DNA of 45,406 nucleotides. Origin: Spirochaetia bacterium (GTDB taxonomy: Bacteria > Spirochaetota > Spirochaetia > Treponematales > Breznakiellaceae). Numbering within the stretch: the first letter of the stretch is position 1; each line of letters starts with the position of its first letter. The stretch is taken from contig BOAV01000007.1 in NCBI GenBank assembly GCA_026002045.1, positions 1-45,406 of the forward strand. The letters run 5' to 3'. Below the pieces are notes generated by a model. The model did no database searches. It had not been told where the DNA came from and saw nothing but the letters and a program-made list of their open reading frames with translations. Of the stretch, positions 8,305 to 17,634 are shown in pieces. A program made the position numbers and the translations under genes.

Positions 8305-9497
8305 TACCAATAGGGCCGCCAGCCACGGACGATACTGACCAGAGCTTCCATATAAAAGTAATCCCCCCAAGTGGTACATTCGTCTACGCCGTTATTGCCC
8401 GGTTTGGAATAAACCCCATGGAGCAGTATTCCTGTGGATCGATGAACAGAAGAAGTGGTGTAGGATTTTGCCAGGGATGCGGTGATATGCAGGGCGGCGT
8501 TTTCAAAAAGACGGCGCTCCGGGTCTGCAAGGGGCAGGGCGGCGCTCAATTCCAGAAGGCCGCGGGCGGCGATGGCCGCAGCGGAACTGTCCCGTTCTTC
8601 TTTTCCCTTCACAAAAACTAAATCCCAATAGGCCACGAGGTCCTCGGGCAGATGGTTGAGGAAATACCGGGCAAGCCCCTTCGCGTTTTCCAGCAGCGAT
8701 GGATCGCGGGTGTAACGGTACGAGAGGGCATTACCGTAAATGCCCCAGGCCTGCCCGCGGGACCAGCAGGAATCATCGGAATAGCCCTGAGCGGTTGTGC
8801 CTTTCAGGGGCTTGCCCGTTTTGATGTCAAAGAAAAAGGTGTGATAGGTTGACCAGTTCTGCCGGATAAGATAACGGTTCGCCGCTGCGATATGCCGCTC
8901 CGCCGCTTCCCGGTAATAGGGGTTGCCCGTTTCCTCCGAAGCCCAATACAGCAGGGGCAGGTTCATGGCGCAGTCGATGATGATCCGCCCCTGTTGTTCA
9001 GGATCGTTTAAATCGCCCCAGGCCTGTATGATCCCCGCCTTTTCGTAAAAGCGGATCATCAGGAGGTCAGCCGCCTTAAGCGCTGCGGCGCGGGCTGCGG
9101 TATTTCCGGTGAGACGCCAGGGCGCGACGCAGGCGAGGGTGTAAAGAAAACCCAGGTCGTGGGTTTCCACGGCAATGCGTTTGTCCAGCCGGGCGCGGAA
9201 ATCGGCGATATACTTCTCCGCTGTTTTGCGGAATAAATCATCCCCGGTGCCTTCCCAGGAAAGCCAGAGCATCCCCGGCCAGAACGAAGTGGTCCATTCG
9301 GTATTCCCGATCAGGGGATACACATTCTTGACGCTCGCCGGGGCGGGATACTTCTTTCTAAACGCAGTAATGTTGCTGCGGACTTTTTTTACCCCAAAGG
9401 CAAGGGCCTCTTTCCAGAAATCGGGCTTTGTTTTCGGCGGTGCGGAAAACAACTTTTCCCGAACCAGTTTTTCTTTATTTGAAGGGTTCGTTGCCAT
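8304..9497 (-). CDS. GH88 unsaturated glucuronyl hydrolase
   Basis: 397-residue cytoplasmic enzyme predicted to hydrate and release 4,5-unsaturated uronic acid from the non-reducing end of oligosaccharides made by polysaccharide lyases. The alpha/alpha-barrel pattern of GH88 is clear: 'YPLIGNTEWTTSFWPGMLWL', then D114 in 'ETHDLGFLYTLA' and D175 in 'IIIDCAMNLPLLYWAS'. The 61-residue spacing equals that of the catalytic pair D88/D149 known in Bacillus UGL. 'DDSCWSRGQAWGIYG' and the terminal 'ECTTWGDYFYMEAL' also match the family. AAGGAG precedes the ATG. It lies between the heparinase-like gene (15-base gap) and the DUF2264 gene (overlap). Confidence 0.92.
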   Translation of the reverse strand: MATNPSNKEKLVREKLFSAPPKTKPDFWKEALAFGVKKVRSNITAFRKKYPAPASVKNVYPLIGNTEWTTSFWPGMLWLSWEGTGDDLFRKTAEKYIADFRARLDKRIAVETHDLGFLYTLACVAPWRLTGNTAARAAALKAADLLMIRFYEKAGIIQAWGDLNDPEQQGRIIIDCAMNLPLLYWASEETGNPYYREAAERHIAAANRYLIRQNWSTYHTFFFDIKTGKPLKGTTAQGYSDDSCWSRGQAWGIYGNALSYRYTRDPSLLENAKGLARYFLNHLPEDLVAYWDLVFVKGKEERDSSAAAIAARGLLELSAALPLADPERRLFENAALHITASLAKSYTTSSVHRSTGILLHGVYSKPGNNGVDECTTWGDYFYMEALVSIVRGWRPYW

Positions 9498-9512
9498 GTG
9501 TCACTCCTTATA

Positions 9513-11315
9513 TTATTCTATCACAAATTCTACTGAAAGTGTGGTATCTTTCGGTAAAAAGTTGAAGTCAATGGTATAAACCGTCACCGGTTTTCCTTTA
9601 TGGTCGCGGTGTTCAACCTCACTAATCACCGGGGATATTTGGCTTTTCAGGGTGCAGAGTCCGCCGATACGGACAAGGCCGTTTTCAGGCACAGGAGGAA
9701 AAAGGCTGATAAATCGTTCCGTGACCGGCAGGGGGTTTTCTGCAAAGCTGAAGGTATCCTTCAATAAAAGAACTCCCGTATGGATGTTAAAACTGAATTC
9801 CCGTTCCAGGCGGAGCAGTTCGGGGATCTTATAGGCGCCCGCTATATCAAGGGCCATGCCGCCATCATTTGAGATGCGGCAGTCACGGGCCTCAAATTCC
9901 CGGCCCGCTTTTTGGCCGCATCCGTTGATGATGGGGACATTGTGGCTCAACGATTGGTTGCAGAAAATTTCGTACCGTTTATCACCAAAATAATCTTTGG
10001 TGTATTCCCCTGCTCCAAGATCGCAGATCGCCATTTTGCCTTTTTTGTAAAAAATAAAATTCCCCACATCGTTATGATTGTGGGATTCATCGTTATGACC
10101 GCCCTTTGCGGCAAAGCCTGTTTCCCCGTCCCCCGAGCATAAAAGCCACTGGGCATCGGGAAAGACCGTGACATGGGGTTTATCATCCGTAATGGGAATA
10201 TTTTCCCGCGCCCAAACCAGATCCCGTAATGCGGGGGTGAAACGGCCGCAGGGATCCAGCAGACTGTAAGATGCTTTATAGGGAAGGGCAGGGACTTTAA
10301 TGCCCTCAATATGTTCCGCAAGATAACAGCTTAAACCAATCCTGAACATATCCTTGTCACTTGCGTCGGAAAAATTGATCACCGCCCCGCCGGGAAAATA
10401 GCATTGCTGTTGAAAGGCCGCAATTTTTTTGAATTGGGGATCATCAAATATATTGATTTTTCCGCCGGTCCGCTGCAGTAAAAGATCCCCAAAGCTCACA
10501 TAAAAGCTCATGCCGTAGGTCCAGTAGGAAAGCCCTTCGGCGCTTGCGCCATCCGGATAGAAACTTTTGATGTATTGATTAAAGGTGGGCATAAGTTTTT
10601 GAAGTATACCGGCAAGAGAAAGATCGTCCTCTGCCAGATAGAGCGCCGCCCCGGCGATACTTCCGGCGCACACCGCGCACCAGTTATTTTCCATCAATTC
10701 CCAATTCCACAATTCGCCATGTTCAACATAACTTTGTATGACCCGGCGGCGGACTTCCCCCCTGACCCGCGCAGTAACGGCGGGGGCTAAATGTTTTTCC
10801 AGCATGGCGCAGCATTCCGCCAGGGCAAAACCGGTTTCGCAGGCAAAAAGATCGAGCCGTGTGTTGTTTGTCGCTTTGCGATTATCTTCGCAGGCAGCGG
10901 CGGACAGACTCGTACCGGCCATGTGAGCCGGGAGGCACCAGGAGTATTCGTCACAAATTGCCCAGATGCAGTCTTCCAGGGCCGCAATGTCCGCAGGGTT
11001 TTCCCAAAGCCAGGCGGAGAGGGCCAGGACACACAGCCTTTGGCGGCGTTCAAAATAGTGTGCTTCGTATTCAAGCCGGTTACCATCGGTGTCGAAAAGT
11101 TTAAAAGCGCTCCACGGTAAGACCGTGATATCCTTTTTCAGAAACTTGTCCCGTTCAAGGGCGATAAAATCCAGGACAGGTTTCAGTAAACTGTTTTTTT
11201 GAATTTGCTCCCCTGTGTTTCCGTTTAAAAATTTTTCAAAGAGCGCTGCGGCAGAAATTCCCTGGCTTGTTCCGTACTGTAAGCCCCCGTATAGATCAGC
11301 GGTACTGATATTCAT
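9513..11315 (-). CDS. heparinase II/III-like polysaccharide lyase
   Basis: 600-residue protein with the two-part architecture of the heparinase II/III superfamily: an N-terminal alpha/alpha toroid (about 60-330, with 'ELMENNWCAVCAGSIAGAAL' and 'FYPDGASAEGLSYWTYGMSF') and a C-terminal beta-sandwich containing the hallmark 'GGHNDESHNHNDVGNFIFY' near residue 410. No signal peptide is visible, so it probably acts on imported oligosaccharides and generates the unsaturated ends that GH88 removes. Its ATG overlaps the stop of the response-regulator gene (ATGA). The exact polysaccharide (alginate-, heparinoid- or other uronate-type) cannot be told by eye. Confidence 0.85.
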   Translation of the reverse strand: MNISTADLYGGLQYGTSQGISAAALFEKFLNGNTGEQIQKNSLLKPVLDFIALERDKFLKKDITVLPWSAFKLFDTDGNRLEYEAHYFERRQRLCVLALSAWLWENPADIAALEDCIWAICDEYSWCLPAHMAGTSLSAAACEDNRKATNNTRLDLFACETGFALAECCAMLEKHLAPAVTARVRGEVRRRVIQSYVEHGELWNWELMENNWCAVCAGSIAGAALYLAEDDLSLAGILQKLMPTFNQYIKSFYPDGASAEGLSYWTYGMSFYVSFGDLLLQRTGGKINIFDDPQFKKIAAFQQQCYFPGGAVINFSDASDKDMFRIGLSCYLAEHIEGIKVPALPYKASYSLLDPCGRFTPALRDLVWARENIPITDDKPHVTVFPDAQWLLCSGDGETGFAAKGGHNDESHNHNDVGNFIFYKKGKMAICDLGAGEYTKDYFGDKRYEIFCNQSLSHNVPIINGCGQKAGREFEARDCRISNDGGMALDIAGAYKIPELLRLEREFSFNIHTGVLLLKDTFSFAENPLPVTERFISLFPPVPENGLVRIGGLCTLKSQISPVISEVEHRDHKGKPVTVYTIDFNFLPKDTTLSVEFVIE

Positions 11316-12598
11316 TGATCGCCCTCCCCCTGTTTTTCATTCTGCAATTCAAGTTTGTGTAAAAAATCCCGGGGAGAAATTCCTTCCACCCGTTTGAATA
11401 CCTTGCTGAAATAAAAGGCGTTTTCAAAGCCGAGCTTTTCGGCGATCTTGTAAATGGGGCCCTCTCCCCTGGCAAGCATTTCCTTGGCGGCGTTTATCCG
11501 CATGGCGCTGATAAAATCAACAAAACCTTCCCCGGCATATTTTGAAAAAAGCTGACTCAAATAGTTGGGGCTAAAATTAAAAACTTCCGCTACTTCGTGG
11601 AGTGAAAGATGTTTGTCCAGATTTTGCCGGATATATTCTTCCACTTTGGTGATTATCTGCTGTTTGTAATCCGGCGTATCGGAAAAACGGATAGGACATT
11701 CCCGTGATGTTTCCTCAAATGCCCGGCGGGCGGAAAGGTAACTTGCTTCCAGCATCAAAGGGTCTTCAACGGGAATTCCCGCAGCCATGCGGATATGTAC
11801 ATTAAAATAATTATGTACGATGCCGATGGTTTTTTGAATGCCCTCTTCAAGTTGTTTGCGCCATTTCGTACTATCCCTATCGTCAAGACAAAAGACAAGG
11901 GTGAAATGCCGGGTGTCCAAAACCACGGTATAGCAGGTAAAAGCTTTTTCCAGCATTTCCCGCACCATCTGTATGCTGCTGGTGTAAAGGGCCTGGAGTT
12001 TTTCATGATCATCGTAATTGTTCAGGGGCGTTTCAACTTCGCCGGTGACTGCCATCATTGCGGGACATGAAAAATCAAGCCCCAGTTCTTCTTTCTGTGC
12101 AAGGTACTGTTCTTTGGTTTCAAACAAATTATTGCAGAGCCTTAAAAAGAATTTTTCTTTGAGGCCCTGAATATTTTCCCGGCCATCAGGAATGGAAAGC
12201 ATATCTTCCTTACGGATGTTTTCCAGTATGGACAGGGCTTTGGTTACCGATGCGGTCAAAGATTCCGGGGTAAGTTCCAGCTTGACAAGATAGTCCACCG
12301 CCCGTAGTCCCAGGGCCCGGCGGACAAATTCAAATTCTTCAAAACTGGTAAGGATGATAAAGAGGGGCAGCTTGTCGTATTTCTGTGCACATTCTTCCGC
12401 AACTTCAAGGCCCGATTTAATGGGCATTTTGATATCGGTAATAACAATATCGGGCCTGAGACTTTCGATGAGGTCCAGGGCCTGCTGTCCGTTGCGGGCG
12501 GTGCCGACAATCTCAATGCCCAGTTCGTCCCATTTCAGCATGGATTGGAGCCCCACACAGACCAAAGGTTCATCATCAACGATGAGGAGTTTATTCAC
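11312..12598 (-). CDS. YesN-like response regulator with AraC-type output domain
   Basis: 428 residues. The receiver (1-125) shows D8-D9, the phospho-acceptor D55 in 'DIVITDIKMPIKSG' and the conserved lysine in 'DYLVKL'. A central linker (about 130-310) is followed by a C-terminal AraC helix-turn-helix pair with 'LSLHEVAEVFNFSPNYLSQL' and 'KIAEKLGFENAFYFSKVFKR', ending in the usual 'GISPRDF'. It overlaps the upstream kinase gene by eight bases and the downstream lyase gene by four. It is the natural activator of this operon and probably of the divergent ABC importer. Confidence 0.93.
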   Translation of the reverse strand: MNKLLIVDDEPLVCVGLQSMLKWDELGIEIVGTARNGQQALDLIESLRPDIVITDIKMPIKSGLEVAEECAQKYDKLPLFIILTSFEEFEFVRRALGLRAVDYLVKLELTPESLTASVTKALSILENIRKEDMLSIPDGRENIQGLKEKFFLRLCNNLFETKEQYLAQKEELGLDFSCPAMMAVTGEVETPLNNYDDHEKLQALYTSSIQMVREMLEKAFTCYTVVLDTRHFTLVFCLDDRDSTKWRKQLEEGIQKTIGIVHNYFNVHIRMAAGIPVEDPLMLEASYLSARRAFEETSRECPIRFSDTPDYKQQIITKVEEYIRQNLDKHLSLHEVAEVFNFSPNYLSQLFSKYAGEGFVDFISAMRINAAKEMLARGEGPIYKIAEKLGFENAFYFSKVFKRVEGISPRDFLHKLELQNEKQGEGDQ

Positions 12599-14237
12599 CC
12601 GCCTCCTCCTCCTGATGGGTGTCCCTGGGGAGCCTGATGGTTATGCGGGTATATTTTTCTTCTTCGCTCTCGATACGCAGCCCGTATGCTTCGCCAAAGG
12701 CATAACGGAGCCGCTCATCAACATTGTGAATACCCATACCTGCGCCTGTTTCTATTTTCATTCCAATGCCATTGTCGGTGATGGACACCAGCACTTCTGA
12801 TGAACCAGCATCGTTTTTATTTTCCGCAACTTTCACCGTGATGGTCCCCGATCCCTTTGGTTCAATGCCGTGAAAGATCGCGTTCTCCACCAGGGGCTGC
12901 AGGGTAAAGCGGGGAATAAGGACATCCAGCAATGATTCATCATCAATTTCTTTTTCCAGGGTCACCGAATCGCCGTAACGGTATTTTTGGATGATGAGAT
13001 AATCATTCAGCAGCGACAGTTCATCCCGCAGGGGTACTACTTTTCGTATATCTTTTGAAACGCTTTGCAGCAGCCGGGAAAGGGCGGTGGTCATTTCGGC
13101 GATGCCCCCGGCGTTCTGGATGGTTGCCATCCATTTGATGGAGTTAAGGGTGTTGTACAAAAAATGCGGAGTGATCTGATTTTGCAGCATCCGGTATTCA
13201 AGGTCCTTTTTATTTTTTTCATCGGCGATTGTTTTATCCATAAGCAGGGTAATTTCATGGGCCATGCGGTTTATCCCGGACCATAACAGGATGAGCAGAA
13301 GGATTAGCGCAAGGAGCGCCGCCGCCAGTATCGGCCAGACGCCCGCAACATTGAAGAACCAGGGCTGCGGAAAAGCTTGACTGAGGATGATAGATTCTCT
13401 GACAGGATAGCTGACTAAGGTGTACTGTTTATGCTGATCATCCCGCATCGTAAGAACGGTGGTGTTCGCGCTTATTGCATCTTCGGAACTGCGGCTTGTT
13501 ACTGTCCATGATGGCGATGCGGGTATAAATTCATTTTTGTCGATCCGGTACCGGTTCCCGCTGAGATCAAGGTAGAGCGCCCCATTGGAGGGAAGCTGGT
13601 ACCTTGCCAGTTTATCGGTGATCAAATTGGCGGATGCCGCGAGGAATACGCTGCCGATGATACTGCCGTTGTTGGGATGGTACAGGGGGCTGACAAAGGG
13701 GATGACCGGAACATCGCGGGTGGCATAAAAGGGATCGGCGATAATTTTTTGCCACGCCGCATCAGGGTTTTCAAGAGGACTTGTAAGGCCCGTGCTGAAT
13801 ACGGAATCTACATTCCAACCGGTGACCGGCATGGAAGAAGAAATCCCGTTCCCCAACTGGAGCAGCCGTTTGTTTTCATGGCTGAAAATCAGCAGACGGC
13901 TGATGTAGGGGAGGGCGTGGTTATTGTTTGCTTCTTCCGACAGACGATACCAGGCGTTAAGGCTCGCCTGCGCCGGGTCCTGCGCGGAAATAAACCAGGA
14001 AGTAATGGTCTCGTTAATCCCGCACCATCTGCCCAGGGAGGTAAGATCCCGCAAGTCCTGTTCGATGAACCCGGCGATGAGCTGGAGGTTGAATTCTACG
14101 GACTGAATGGTGGTCCTGCGTTCAAAGGTATAGATTACATAAGAGCTGAAAATAAAAACCATCACCGTAATGACAAAGGCAAAGATCACCATCAACAGTA
14201 TAGCCCGGCTTTTTACCGTTTTTAACTTATCGTTCAT
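12591..14237 (-). CDS. YesM-like sensor histidine kinase (His_kinase/HATPase)
   Basis: 548 residues. One membrane segment at about 11-33, a periplasmic sensing region to about 295 (Cache-like, with 'IIGSVFLAASANLI'), a second membrane segment at 297-320, then the LytS/YesM-type core 'LQNQITPHFLYNTLNSIKWM' with phospho-accepting H358. The ATP-binding domain has 'LVENAIFHG', 'DNGIGM' and 'GMGIHNVDERLRYAFG'. It is first in the operon; the start has no strong ribosome site. The ligand is unknown, but the operon content suggests an extracellular oligosaccharide or its binding protein. Confidence 0.92.
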   Translation of the reverse strand: MNDKLKTVKSRAILLMVIFAFVITVMVFIFSSYVIYTFERRTTIQSVEFNLQLIAGFIEQDLRDLTSLGRWCGINETITSWFISAQDPAQASLNAWYRLSEEANNNHALPYISRLLIFSHENKRLLQLGNGISSSMPVTGWNVDSVFSTGLTSPLENPDAAWQKIIADPFYATRDVPVIPFVSPLYHPNNGSIIGSVFLAASANLITDKLARYQLPSNGALYLDLSGNRYRIDKNEFIPASPSWTVTSRSSEDAISANTTVLTMRDDQHKQYTLVSYPVRESIILSQAFPQPWFFNVAGVWPILAAALLALILLLILLWSGINRMAHEITLLMDKTIADEKNKKDLEYRMLQNQITPHFLYNTLNSIKWMATIQNAGGIAEMTTALSRLLQSVSKDIRKVVPLRDELSLLNDYLIIQKYRYGDSVTLEKEIDDESLLDVLIPRFTLQPLVENAIFHGIEPKGSGTITVKVAENKNDAGSSEVLVSITDNGIGMKIETGAGMGIHNVDERLRYAFGEAYGLRIESEEEKYTRITIRLPRDTHQEEEAGE

Positions 14238-14340
14238 TGTTAATATTTAACCACAGAAAATGTGATAGCGCAAGAAAAATTTTTCATAGAGAAATTTTAC
14301 CGTTTTTTCATAAAAAAGTATATTGTTTTTTGAAGATTTA

Positions 14341-14368
14341 TTGAAAAAATGAATGAACTGGATATTAT
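14341..14368 (+). promoter_or_regulatory. candidate promoter of the 14441 importer
   Basis: TTGAAA (14341-14346), 16-base spacer, TATTAT (14363-14368), each one mismatch from consensus, about 70 bases before the binding-protein start. It lies in the roughly 200-base divergent region between kinase operon and importer, which is AT-rich and the expected place for binding of the YesN-like regulator. Confidence 0.45.
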
Positions 14369-14440
14369 TTTACATTCCGCTCCCAAAAAAGCGGGTTTAC
14401 ACTTATTTTATATTTTGCAGAATAATATGAGGAGGCTGTT

Positions 14441-15736
14441 ATGAAAAAGAAAATGGTACTGGCGGCGGCGTTAATCGCGTTCGCCATGATCGGTTCCCCC
14501 CTGTTTGCCGGGGGCGGAAAGGAAACTTCAAGTGGCGGCGCCAGCGGCGGCAAAACCACCATCAAATGGGCGATCTGGGATTATGACCTGACCCCTTATT
14601 ACAAGGCCCTGATCGAAGCCTATGAGGCGAAGAATCCCAATACAAAGATCGAAGTTATCGATCTGGGGAGCGCCGATTTTATGACCGTCCTGGGTACCCA
14701 GCTTTCAGGCGGCGCGGACCTTGATGTAGTATGCGTTAAGGACATTCCCGGCTATTCAAATCTGGTAAAGCAGAATCGCCTGGAGCCTCTCAACGGCTAC
14801 ATTAAATCCGCCAATATCAACACCAGCCTTTACGGCGGCACTACTGAGCAGATTGCGGTAAACGGTGAAGTGTATGCCCTGCCGTTCCGCAGTGACTTTT
14901 GGGTTATTTATTACAACAAGGATCTTTTCGATGCGGCGGGGGTTCCCTATCCCTCCAACGATCTGACGCTTGACCAGTACGATGCTCTTGCCCGCCGGCT
15001 TACCCGCGGCAGCGGGGCCAACAAGGTTTACGGCGCTCACTACCACACATGGCGCAGCGCAGTATCCCTGTTCAGTATTCTTGACGGGAAGAACACCATC
15101 GTGGACGGCAAATACGACTTCCTTGCTCCCTATTACGAACGGGTACTTAAAGAACAAAAGGACGGTATTGTGATGGATTTCGCCACCATCAAAACATCGG
15201 GGACCCACTATTCGGGGGCTTTCTTCAACAATCAGATCGCCATGCTGAACATGGGAACCTGGTTTATCGCCACCCAGATCGACAAGATCAAATCCGGGGA
15301 ATCCCTTTCAAAGAATTGGGGCATTGTGAAGTATCCCCATCCTGACGGTGTCAAGGCGGGAACCACTTTGGGAACCATCACTTCCCTCGGGGTAAACCGG
15401 AATTCAAAAAACAAGGACGCCGCCCTGGACTTTATGAAATTTGTCACCGGCCCCGAAGGAGCCACGGTCCTGGCAAAGACGGGCACCATTCCGGCGATCA
15501 TGAACGCCGATGTGATTAACGCCATCGCGGGCATGGACGGGTTCCCCGCTGATGCGAACAGCAAGGAAGCCCTTAATGTGTCCAAGACCTATCTTGAAAT
15601 GCCCCTTCACGAAAAGAGCGCCGACATTGAAATGGTTCTGAACGAAAACCATGACGCTATCATGACCGGCAACATTACGGTACAACAGGCGATCCAGGAC
15701 ATGAACAACCGGGTCGGTAAACTTTTGGGCCGGTAG
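14441..15736 (+). CDS. carbohydrate ABC transporter substrate-binding protein
   Basis: 431-residue periplasmic binding protein. The signal peptide (MKKKMVLAAALIAFAMIG) ends at 'SPLFAGGGKET', the typical Treponema pattern, followed by a glycine/serine linker and the family-1 fold: 'YEAKNPNTKIEVIDLGS', 'DLDVVCVKDIPGY', 'YALPFRSDFWVIYYNKDLFDAAG', 'GTWFIATQID'. GAGGAGG is correctly placed before the ATG. It is first of a three-gene importer transcribed away from the lyase/GH88 operon, so its cargo is likely the oligosaccharide that operon degrades. Confidence 0.92.
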   Translation: MKKKMVLAAALIAFAMIGSPLFAGGGKETSSGGASGGKTTIKWAIWDYDLTPYYKALIEAYEAKNPNTKIEVIDLGSADFMTVLGTQLSGGADLDVVCVKDIPGYSNLVKQNRLEPLNGYIKSANINTSLYGGTTEQIAVNGEVYALPFRSDFWVIYYNKDLFDAAGVPYPSNDLTLDQYDALARRLTRGSGANKVYGAHYHTWRSAVSLFSILDGKNTIVDGKYDFLAPYYERVLKEQKDGIVMDFATIKTSGTHYSGAFFNNQIAMLNMGTWFIATQIDKIKSGESLSKNWGIVKYPHPDGVKAGTTLGTITSLGVNRNSKNKDAALDFMKFVTGPEGATVLAKTGTIPAIMNADVINAIAGMDGFPADANSKEALNVSKTYLEMPLHEKSADIEMVLNENHDAIMTGNITVQQAIQDMNNRVGKLLGR

Positions 15737-15762
15737 TAAAAATAAAGAATGAGGATGCGGCA

Positions 15763-16650
15763 ATGACCAAGCAAACCAAGGAAACGATAGTAGCATATAG
15801 CTTTATAACTCCCAATTTTCTTGGCTTTGCCGTATTCACCCTCATACCTCTTGTGTTCGCCCTTGTCCTGTCATTTCTCCAATGGGATGGGGCGAACCCT
15901 ATTCAATTTGTCGGTTTAAAAAATTTTACGCGCCTTGTGGGGGACACAGTTTTCTGGCGCGCCCTTGGGAACACCCTGTTTTATACAGCCGGAGTGGTTC
16001 CCCTTACATTGGCCTGTTCTCTTTTTCTTGCTATTTTGCTTAATCAAAAGTTGAGGGGCCGGAATTTTTTCCGCACCGTTTCTTTCTTCCCTTATGTGGC
16101 TTCATTGGTGGCGGTTGCCGCTGTCTGGAATTTTATTTTCAGTCCTACGCGGGGGCCGGTGAACAATTTGCTTTCCGCATTGTTGAGTATCCCGGTTGAA
16201 AATCTTCCCCGCTGGGCGGCGGATAAAAATTGGGCCATCCCCACGGTTATCTTTTTCAGCGTCTGGAAAAACATGGGCTATTACATGGTAATATACCTGG
16301 CGGGCCTCCAGGGCGTGAATGCGGAACTTTACGAAGCCGCCGGTCTTGACGGCGCAAATAGTTGGCAGAAATTCCGCCATGTCACCATCCCCCAGCTTGC
16401 GCCCACTACCTTCTTCATATTGATGATGCTGGTCATCAGTTCCTTTAAGGTCTACGATATCTTTATCAATATATTTGCCGGCGGTGACAACCAGCTTACC
16501 AATACGACGCGGGTTTTGGTGTACCAGATCTACAACACCGCTTTCCGTTCCCTGGAATATGGTTATGCAAGCGCCATCGCCATGATCCTTTTTGTACTGG
16601 TTGTGGGGATTACCCTCTTTCAGTTCCGCTTTGAGAAACGGTTCAATTAG
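15763..16650 (+). CDS. carbohydrate ABC transporter permease (UgpA/MalF-like)
   Basis: 295 residues, about six membrane segments, EAA loop 'YEAAGLDGANSWQKFRHVTIP' near residue 185. The first segment ('NFLGFAVFTLIPLVFALVLS') and the early 'QWDGANPIQFVGLKNFTRL' are typical of this subunit. GAGGAT precedes the ATG. It sits 26 bases after the binding protein and 11 before the second permease. Functions as half of the membrane channel. Confidence 0.92.
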   Translation: MTKQTKETIVAYSFITPNFLGFAVFTLIPLVFALVLSFLQWDGANPIQFVGLKNFTRLVGDTVFWRALGNTLFYTAGVVPLTLACSLFLAILLNQKLRGRNFFRTVSFFPYVASLVAVAAVWNFIFSPTRGPVNNLLSALLSIPVENLPRWAADKNWAIPTVIFFSVWKNMGYYMVIYLAGLQGVNAELYEAAGLDGANSWQKFRHVTIPQLAPTTFFILMMLVISSFKVYDIFINIFAGGDNQLTNTTRVLVYQIYNTAFRSLEYGYASAIAMILFVLVVGITLFQFRFEKRFN

Positions 16651-16661
16651 GGGGTGAAGTG

Positions 16662-17516
16662 ATGTCAGACCAAAGCATATCCGTTAATTATCACACAAGC
16701 CGCAGCATTACTAAAGTCGTAGTTTATCTGTTTTTGATAATCACCGCCTTTACCATGCTGGTTCCTTTCGCCTGGATGCTCTCATCATCATTGAAACTGA
16801 ACAAGGATGTATTCGCTTTTCCCATGCGGTGGATCCCCGAAAATCCCAGGTGGCAAAATTACGCCGATATCTGGAAAAAGATACCCCTTTTAACTTTTAT
16901 TTTGAACACCGCAAAACTTTCGGTCATCGTAACGTTCCTGCAGCTTTTAACTTCAAGCTTTGCGGCTTATGCTTTTGCGAAGCTGCGCTTCCCCGGCCGC
17001 AAGGGACTTTTCCTGGGTTATATCGCCACCATCGCCGTGCCCTGGCAGGCCTACATGGTTCCCCAGTTTATCATGATGCGGGCCATGGGGCTTAACAACA
17101 CCCATCTGGCTATCATCTGCCTCCAGGCATTTTCCGCCTTTGGGGTGTTCATGATGAAACAGTTCTACGAAAGCGTCCCCGATGAACTGCGGGAGGCCGC
17201 CCGGATCGACGGCCTTAATGAATACGGTATCTGGCTGCGGATCATGCTGCCCCTGTCAAAGCCCGCCCTGTCAACCCTTACCATTATCACCTTTGTGAAT
17301 ACCTGGAACGACTTCCTCGGTCCCCTGATCTATTTGACCCGGACAAACCTTAAAACCATCCAAATCGGCCTACGGGCATTTATTTCACAGTATTCCAGCG
17401 AATACGGTCTCATCATGGCGGCTAGCGTGGTTGCCCTTGTTCCGGTGCTGATGATCTTCCTTTCCCTGCAGCGTTACTTTGTGCAGGGCGTGGCATCAAC
17501 GGGGCTGAAAGGATAA
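16662..17516 (+). CDS. carbohydrate ABC transporter permease (UgpE/MalG-like)
   Basis: 284 residues with six membrane segments, EAA loop 'REAARIDGLNEYGIWLRIML' and the family C-terminus 'RYFVQGVASTGLKG'. I prefer the ATG at 16662 over the GTG one codon earlier, with AGGGGGTG as ribosome site. It completes the second importer; again no ATPase gene follows. Confidence 0.92.
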   Translation: MSDQSISVNYHTSRSITKVVVYLFLIITAFTMLVPFAWMLSSSLKLNKDVFAFPMRWIPENPRWQNYADIWKKIPLLTFILNTAKLSVIVTFLQLLTSSFAAYAFAKLRFPGRKGLFLGYIATIAVPWQAYMVPQFIMMRAMGLNNTHLAIICLQAFSAFGVFMMKQFYESVPDELREAARIDGLNEYGIWLRIMLPLSKPALSTLTIITFVNTWNDFLGPLIYLTRTNLKTIQIGLRAFISQYSSEYGLIMAASVVALVPVLMIFLSLQRYFVQGVASTGLKG

Positions 17517-17634
17517 AGGCCCGGCAGGAAAGCCCTCAAAAAGGAAATGGAGGAAAAGCTAAAGAGGGTATCTCAGACGCGGCATTTCGCCAGGCATACT
17601 TGATAGAACAACGGCCATGTTTTAAAGTATACAG

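Noticed and set aside
14377..14395. CCGC...GCGG hairpin with an A-rich loop before the 14441 gene
   Set aside because: A four-base stem only, no T-run at a suitable distance; not a credible attenuator.
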